Source: Rhizobacter sp. (GTDB taxonomy: Bacteria; Pseudomonadota; Gammaproteobacteria; Burkholderiales; Burkholderiaceae_C). From it: a DNA stretch of 9,126 nucleotides. Location of the stretch: NCBI GenBank assembly GCA_025359585.1, contig JANYFX010000208.1, positions 1-9,126 on the forward strand, written 5' to 3'. The translations under genes were made by a program, and so were the position numbers. The notes below the pieces were generated by a model that saw only the letters and a list, made by a program, of their open reading frames with translations, was not told the DNA's origin and did not search any database. This document shows, in pieces, positions 6,271-9,126 of this stretch; the stretch's first letter is position 1, and each line of letters starts with the position of its first letter.

Positions 6271-6297
6271 GGTGAAGAGCGGCTACTTCCGCAGCAC

Positions 6298-8925
6298 TCA
6301 GGCCAGCACGAAACGATCACGTCCCTGTTTTTTGGCGTTGTAGAGCGCCGCGTCGGCAAGCGACAAGACCTCGGCAGCGTCTTGCCGGCCGCCCTCGTAG
6401 ACCGCCATGCCGGCGCTGGTCGTGACGGCCAGCGCCTGGCCCGCCACCTGAAACGGCGGGCGGATGCAGGCGACGATCTTCTCGGCCAGCCGGCCGAATT
6501 CCGACCCGCCGTCGATGCCGTCGAGCAGCACCACGAATTCGTCGCCCGCCAGGCGCGCCACGGTGTCGGTAGAGCGCACGCAGGCCCGCAACCGACGCGC
6601 GAATTCGCACAGCACGGCGTCGCCACCCGCGTGACCGAGTGAATCGTTGATCGACTTGAAGTGATCGATGTCGAGAAACACGACCGCCATGGCCTGCTTC
6701 GTGCGCCGCGAGCGGGTCATGGCCTCGGCGATGCGCTCGTCGAACTGGCGCCGGTTCGGCAGGCCGGTGAGCACATCGACCCGCGCCAGCAACTCGAGCT
6801 GCTCCTGGGTGTTCTGCAACTCGGTGATGTCGAAGGTCATCGCGTAGAAGCCGCGCACGCTGCCTTCGGCATCGACATCGGGGATGTAGTTCGACTGGTA
6901 GTGGTGGAGCTTGCCACTCACCTGATCGGAGTAGACGAACGAGACCTTCTCGCCCCGCAGCGCGGTGCTCACGTGCGGCGCGATGGCGGCATAGGCCGCC
7001 TCGCTGCGCACTTCGCGCATCGTGCGCCCGAGGGCCGCCTCGGTATCGATGCCGAACACGCGCCCGATGTGGGCGTTGAGAAAACGGTAGCGCTCTTCGG
7101 TGTCGATCAGCGCGATCAGCGCCGGCAGGTTGTCGGCAATGGTGCGCAGCCGGCGCTGGCTGTCGAGCGCGACCTGCTCGGCAGCCTTGCGCGCGCTCAG
7201 GTCTTCGTCGATCCCGCTGATGCGCCGTGCCCGCCCGTCCGCCAGACGCTCGGTGACGCGGCCGACGGCACGAATCCAGAGCCAGGAGCCATCGAGCCGG
7301 CGAATCCGGTGCTCGAACTCGTAACTGTCGGGTTCACCGCGCAAAGCCGCGCCCGTGGCCGCCCGCACTTGCAGCAAGTCGGCCGGGTGCACGAGGGCTT
7401 GAACCTCTTCGATCGAGCAGATCACTTCGACCGCCGGCCCACCGCGCATGACCGACAGGTTGGCACTGCGGTGCACCCGGTTGGCGGCGATGTCCCAGTC
7501 GAACACTGCCAGCCGCGAGCCCGACAGCGCCAGGCTCAGCCGGTTTTCGCTCAGGGCCAGCGCTTCTTCGGTGCGTTTGCGTTCGGTGATGTCCTGGAAG
7601 GCGCCGAACAGCCGCACGGCCTTGCCGTCTTGCATCAGCGCCTCGCCCTGGGCGCGCACGGTCAGCGGGCGGCCGCTGGCGGTGATGAAGGGCAGCTCCA
7701 GGTCGTAAGCCGTGCCGTGCCGGATTGCGTTTTCAACGGCGGCCCGAATGATCGGCCGGGCCTGCGGCGCATAGAAGTCGATGTTCGCCAGCAGTTCGAG
7801 CTCGGTCTCAGTGCCGACTTCGTGGATGCGGTAGACCTCTTCGGTCCAGGTGATCTTTCCGGTCTCGATCTCGAGTTCCCAGCCGCCCACCTGGGCCAGC
7901 GCACCCATGCGCTCGCGCAAGTCGGCCGCGCGCTGCATGGCGTGGCGGTTGGCAACGCGTTGCCCGATGTCCATGTGCGTGCCGACGATGCGCACCGGTG
8001 TGCCCGCGGCATCGCGGTCCACCACCACGGCGCGGCTCAGCGCCCAGATCCAGCCGGCGCTCTTGTGCCGCAGGCGCAGCTCGCATTCGTAATACGCGCT
8101 CTCGCCCTTGAGGTGCCGCAGCATCGCCGCGTTCAGCGGCGCCCAGTCGTCGGGGTGGATCAGGCTGCGCCACTCGGGCTCGCCGTTCGCCGCCTCTTGC
8201 ATCGAGTAGCCGAGCAGCGCGCACTCGTGTTCGTTGACCGTGAACTTGCCGCTCGGCACGTGCAAGTCCCACAACCCGAGTTCACCGCCCCGCAGCGCAA
8301 GCTCCAGCAGCTCGGCGCTGCGCCTGCGCTCTTCGGCCGCCTGTTCAGACAGGCGCTCCAGATCGCGGGCCTGCTGTTCGGAGGCCAGCGTCTTCTGGCG
8401 CAATTCGAACAAGGCCGTCACCTGGCGGGCGAGCGCGCGCAGGGCCGCGATCTGGCCCGCGTCGAGCACCCGCGGCACGGTGTCGATCACGCAGACCGTG
8501 CCCATCGAATGGCCGCTGGCCATGACGATCGGCGCGCCGGCATAGAAGCGGATGTGGGGGTCGCCGGTCACGAGCGCGCTGTCTTTGAAACGGGGATCGA
8601 CGCCCGCATCGCCAACCACGAAGACCGGTTCCGGCCCGGCAATCGCGTGCGAGCAGAAGGCCAGGTCGCGGTGGGTTTGCAGCGCGTTCAGGCCGACCCT
8701 GGCCTTGAACCACTGCCGTTCGCTGTCGATCAGCGACACCAGTGCGATCGGTGTGCCGCAAATTTTCGACGCGAGCAAGACGATGTCTTCATAGAGCGAC
8801 TCGGGCAGCGTGTCGAGAATCTGCAAGCTCCGCAGTGCGGCGATGCGCGCCGGTTCGTCACCGGCGGGTGGGGCTGAAAGGAACGGCATCGTGTCTGAAT
8901 GGGGCGGAGAGCGTCGACAGCGCAT
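6298..8925 (-). CDS. Cytoplasmic sensor diguanylate cyclase, GAF-PAS(x4)-GGDEF, 875 aa
   Basis: Predicted to make cyclic di-GMP from two GTP under control of several sensor domains. The start chosen is ATG 8925, with AAAAGGA four bases upstream; ATG 8889 (residue 13) is an alternative without a ribosome site. A GAF domain spans about 38-175 (LDTLPESLYEDIV to CVIDTVPR), followed by a coiled coil (about 176-205). Four PAS/PAC units follow at about 205-325, 335-450, 455-580 and 590-705, ending in HMDI, FQDITERK, IDEDLSARK and TFDITELQ. The GGDEF domain (711-875) has DVLTGLPNRR, the metal-binding Asp752 (LDIDHFK) and the active-site loop AGDEF (793-797), with Ala for the first Gly, a common tolerated change. 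An RxxD inhibitory site (R784-D787) lies five residues upstream, so product feedback is likely. No EAL domain, no transmembrane segment. It may be linked to motility through the adjacent flhB. Confidence 0.93.
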   Translation of the reverse strand: MRCRRSPPHSDTMPFLSAPPAGDEPARIAALRSLQILDTLPESLYEDIVLLASKICGTPIALVSLIDSERQWFKARVGLNALQTHRDLAFCSHAIAGPEPVFVVGDAGVDPRFKDSALVTGDPHIRFYAGAPIVMASGHSMGTVCVIDTVPRVLDAGQIAALRALARQVTALFELRQKTLASEQQARDLERLSEQAAEERRRSAELLELALRGGELGLWDLHVPSGKFTVNEHECALLGYSMQEAANGEPEWRSLIHPDDWAPLNAAMLRHLKGESAYYECELRLRHKSAGWIWALSRAVVVDRDAAGTPVRIVGTHMDIGQRVANRHAMQRAADLRERMGALAQVGGWELEIETGKITWTEEVYRIHEVGTETELELLANIDFYAPQARPIIRAAVENAIRHGTAYDLELPFITASGRPLTVRAQGEALMQDGKAVRLFGAFQDITERKRTEEALALSENRLSLALSGSRLAVFDWDIAANRVHRSANLSVMRGGPAVEVICSIEEVQALVHPADLLQVRAATGAALRGEPDSYEFEHRIRRLDGSWLWIRAVGRVTERLADGRARRISGIDEDLSARKAAEQVALDSQRRLRTIADNLPALIALIDTEERYRFLNAHIGRVFGIDTEAALGRTMREVRSEAAYAAIAPHVSTALRGEKVSFVYSDQVSGKLHHYQSNYIPDVDAEGSVRGFYAMTFDITELQNTQEQLELLARVDVLTGLPNRRQFDERIAEAMTRSRRTKQAMAVVFLDIDHFKSINDSLGHAGGDAVLCEFARRLRACVRSTDTVARLAGDEFVVLLDGIDGGSEFGRLAEKIVACIRPPFQVAGQALAVTTSAGMAVYEGGRQDAAEVLSLADAALYNAKKQGRDRFVLA

Positions 8926-9028
8926 TGTGTCCTTTTGGGTTCGACGCGCATCCAGACGCGGCTCGGCCGCGTATCCCACCTCACGCCGCCCAGCAGCGTC
9001 ACCCCACCCACCCTCAAGGACCACTCCC
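8926..9028. promoter_or_regulatory. Divergent region between the cyclase gene and the secreted-protein gene
   Basis: This 103-base gap must hold the promoters of two outward-pointing genes. It contains a perfect inverted repeat, ACGCGG-CTCGG-CCGCGT (8956-8972), a possible operator. GCATCC at 8948-8953 and CGTAT at 8970-8974 lie 16 bases apart on the + strand, an arrangement resembling promoters of extracytoplasmic-function sigma factors. Both are tentative. Ribosome sites flank the region: AAAAGGA (8930-8936, - strand) and AAGGA (9016-9020, + strand). Confidence 0.4.
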
Positions 9029-9126
9029 ATGAAGCACATCAGACTTTCCACCCTCGCCCTCGCCCTCGTGATGTCCGTCTCCACCATCACCGCGATCGCT
9101 CAGGTCACCGTCGGTGGCGCGCCGAT
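9029..9126 (+). CDS. N-terminus of a secreted protein, probably fasciclin-domain (partial)
   Basis: ATG 9029 has AAGGA eight bases upstream, and the frame stays open to the window edge (32 complete codons). The first 24 residues form a textbook Sec signal peptide: basic MKHIR, a hydrophobic core LSTLALALVMSVSTI, and an AIA cleavage site before Gln25. The mature start QVTVGGAP resembles secreted betaproteobacterial fasciclin-domain proteins, which from memory often begin with a VxVGGAxM motif leading to the first fasciclin helix. That would make it a periplasmic or surface adhesion-type protein. Only eight mature residues are visible, so the export is well supported but the family is tentative. 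It is divergent from the cyclase gene. Confidence 0.6.
   Translation, partial: MKHIRLSTLALALVMSVSTITAIAQVTVGGAP

Noticed and set aside
6661..8877. Very long open frame (738 codons) on the + strand opposite the cyclase gene
   Set aside because: The - strand product has clear GAF, PAS and GGDEF motifs; the opposite frame is rich in Arg, His, Gln and Val with no domain, as expected of the antisense of a GC-rich gene.
8926..9090. Extension of the cyclase frame to a start at 9090
   Set aside because: It would overlap the signal-peptide gene on the other strand; ATG 8925 has a good AAAAGGA site and gives a complete GAF domain.

Overview
The window looks like the chromosome of a high-GC, motile betaproteobacterium, most probably of the order Burkholderiales. 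The evidence is strong G/C bias at third codon positions from about 1080 onward, a FlhB of flagellar type, a multi-PAS diguanylate cyclase and the overall style of the proteins. The exact genus cannot be read from the sequence.

Left end (1 to about 1070): a tightly packed + strand operon of phage character. It holds the tail of an unidentified gene, a 49-residue membrane protein, a Cys/His-rich 96-residue protein and a DDE transposase of the type found in Mu-like transposable phages. The transposase is cut off shortly after its first catalytic Asp. Its base composition is visibly lower in GC than the rest. The cut joins the phage DNA to the 3' end of a host gene, so this is a decayed prophage or transposon remnant with a deletion or rearrangement junction near 1069-1074.

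Middle (1053-4952): a - strand gene encodes an unusual short-chain dehydrogenase/reductase-like protein. It has an N-terminal extension, a four-Cys zinc-binding motif and Thr in place of the catalytic Tyr; its last few codons come from the phage remnant. It diverges from a two-gene + strand operon: an NCS1-family nucleobase/hydantoin-type permease and a GntR-family (FCD-type) regulator that overlaps it through a GTGA junction. The 172-bp divergent region carries a possible GntR operator. A strong hairpin (4956-4990) separates this operon from the convergent flagellar gene.

Right part (5031-9126): on the - strand lie flhB (flagellar export switch protein) and, upstream of it, a GAF-PAS(x4)-GGDEF protein expected to make cyclic di-GMP. 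This pairing suggests an environmental-signal-to-motility theme, but a shared transcript is not shown. No flhA follows flhB in this window, which departs from the usual flhB-flhA order. At the right edge a + strand gene starts with a clear signal peptide and a mature N-terminus resembling secreted fasciclin-domain proteins; it diverges from the cyclase gene across a 103-bp region.

No RNA genes, CRISPR arrays or complete insertion sequences were seen, and there is no gene-free stretch over 300 bases. The most unusual items are the phage/host junction, where each gene borrows the other's stop codon, and the zinc-finger SDR lacking the catalytic Tyr. I found no convincing evidence for a wholly new multi-gene system.
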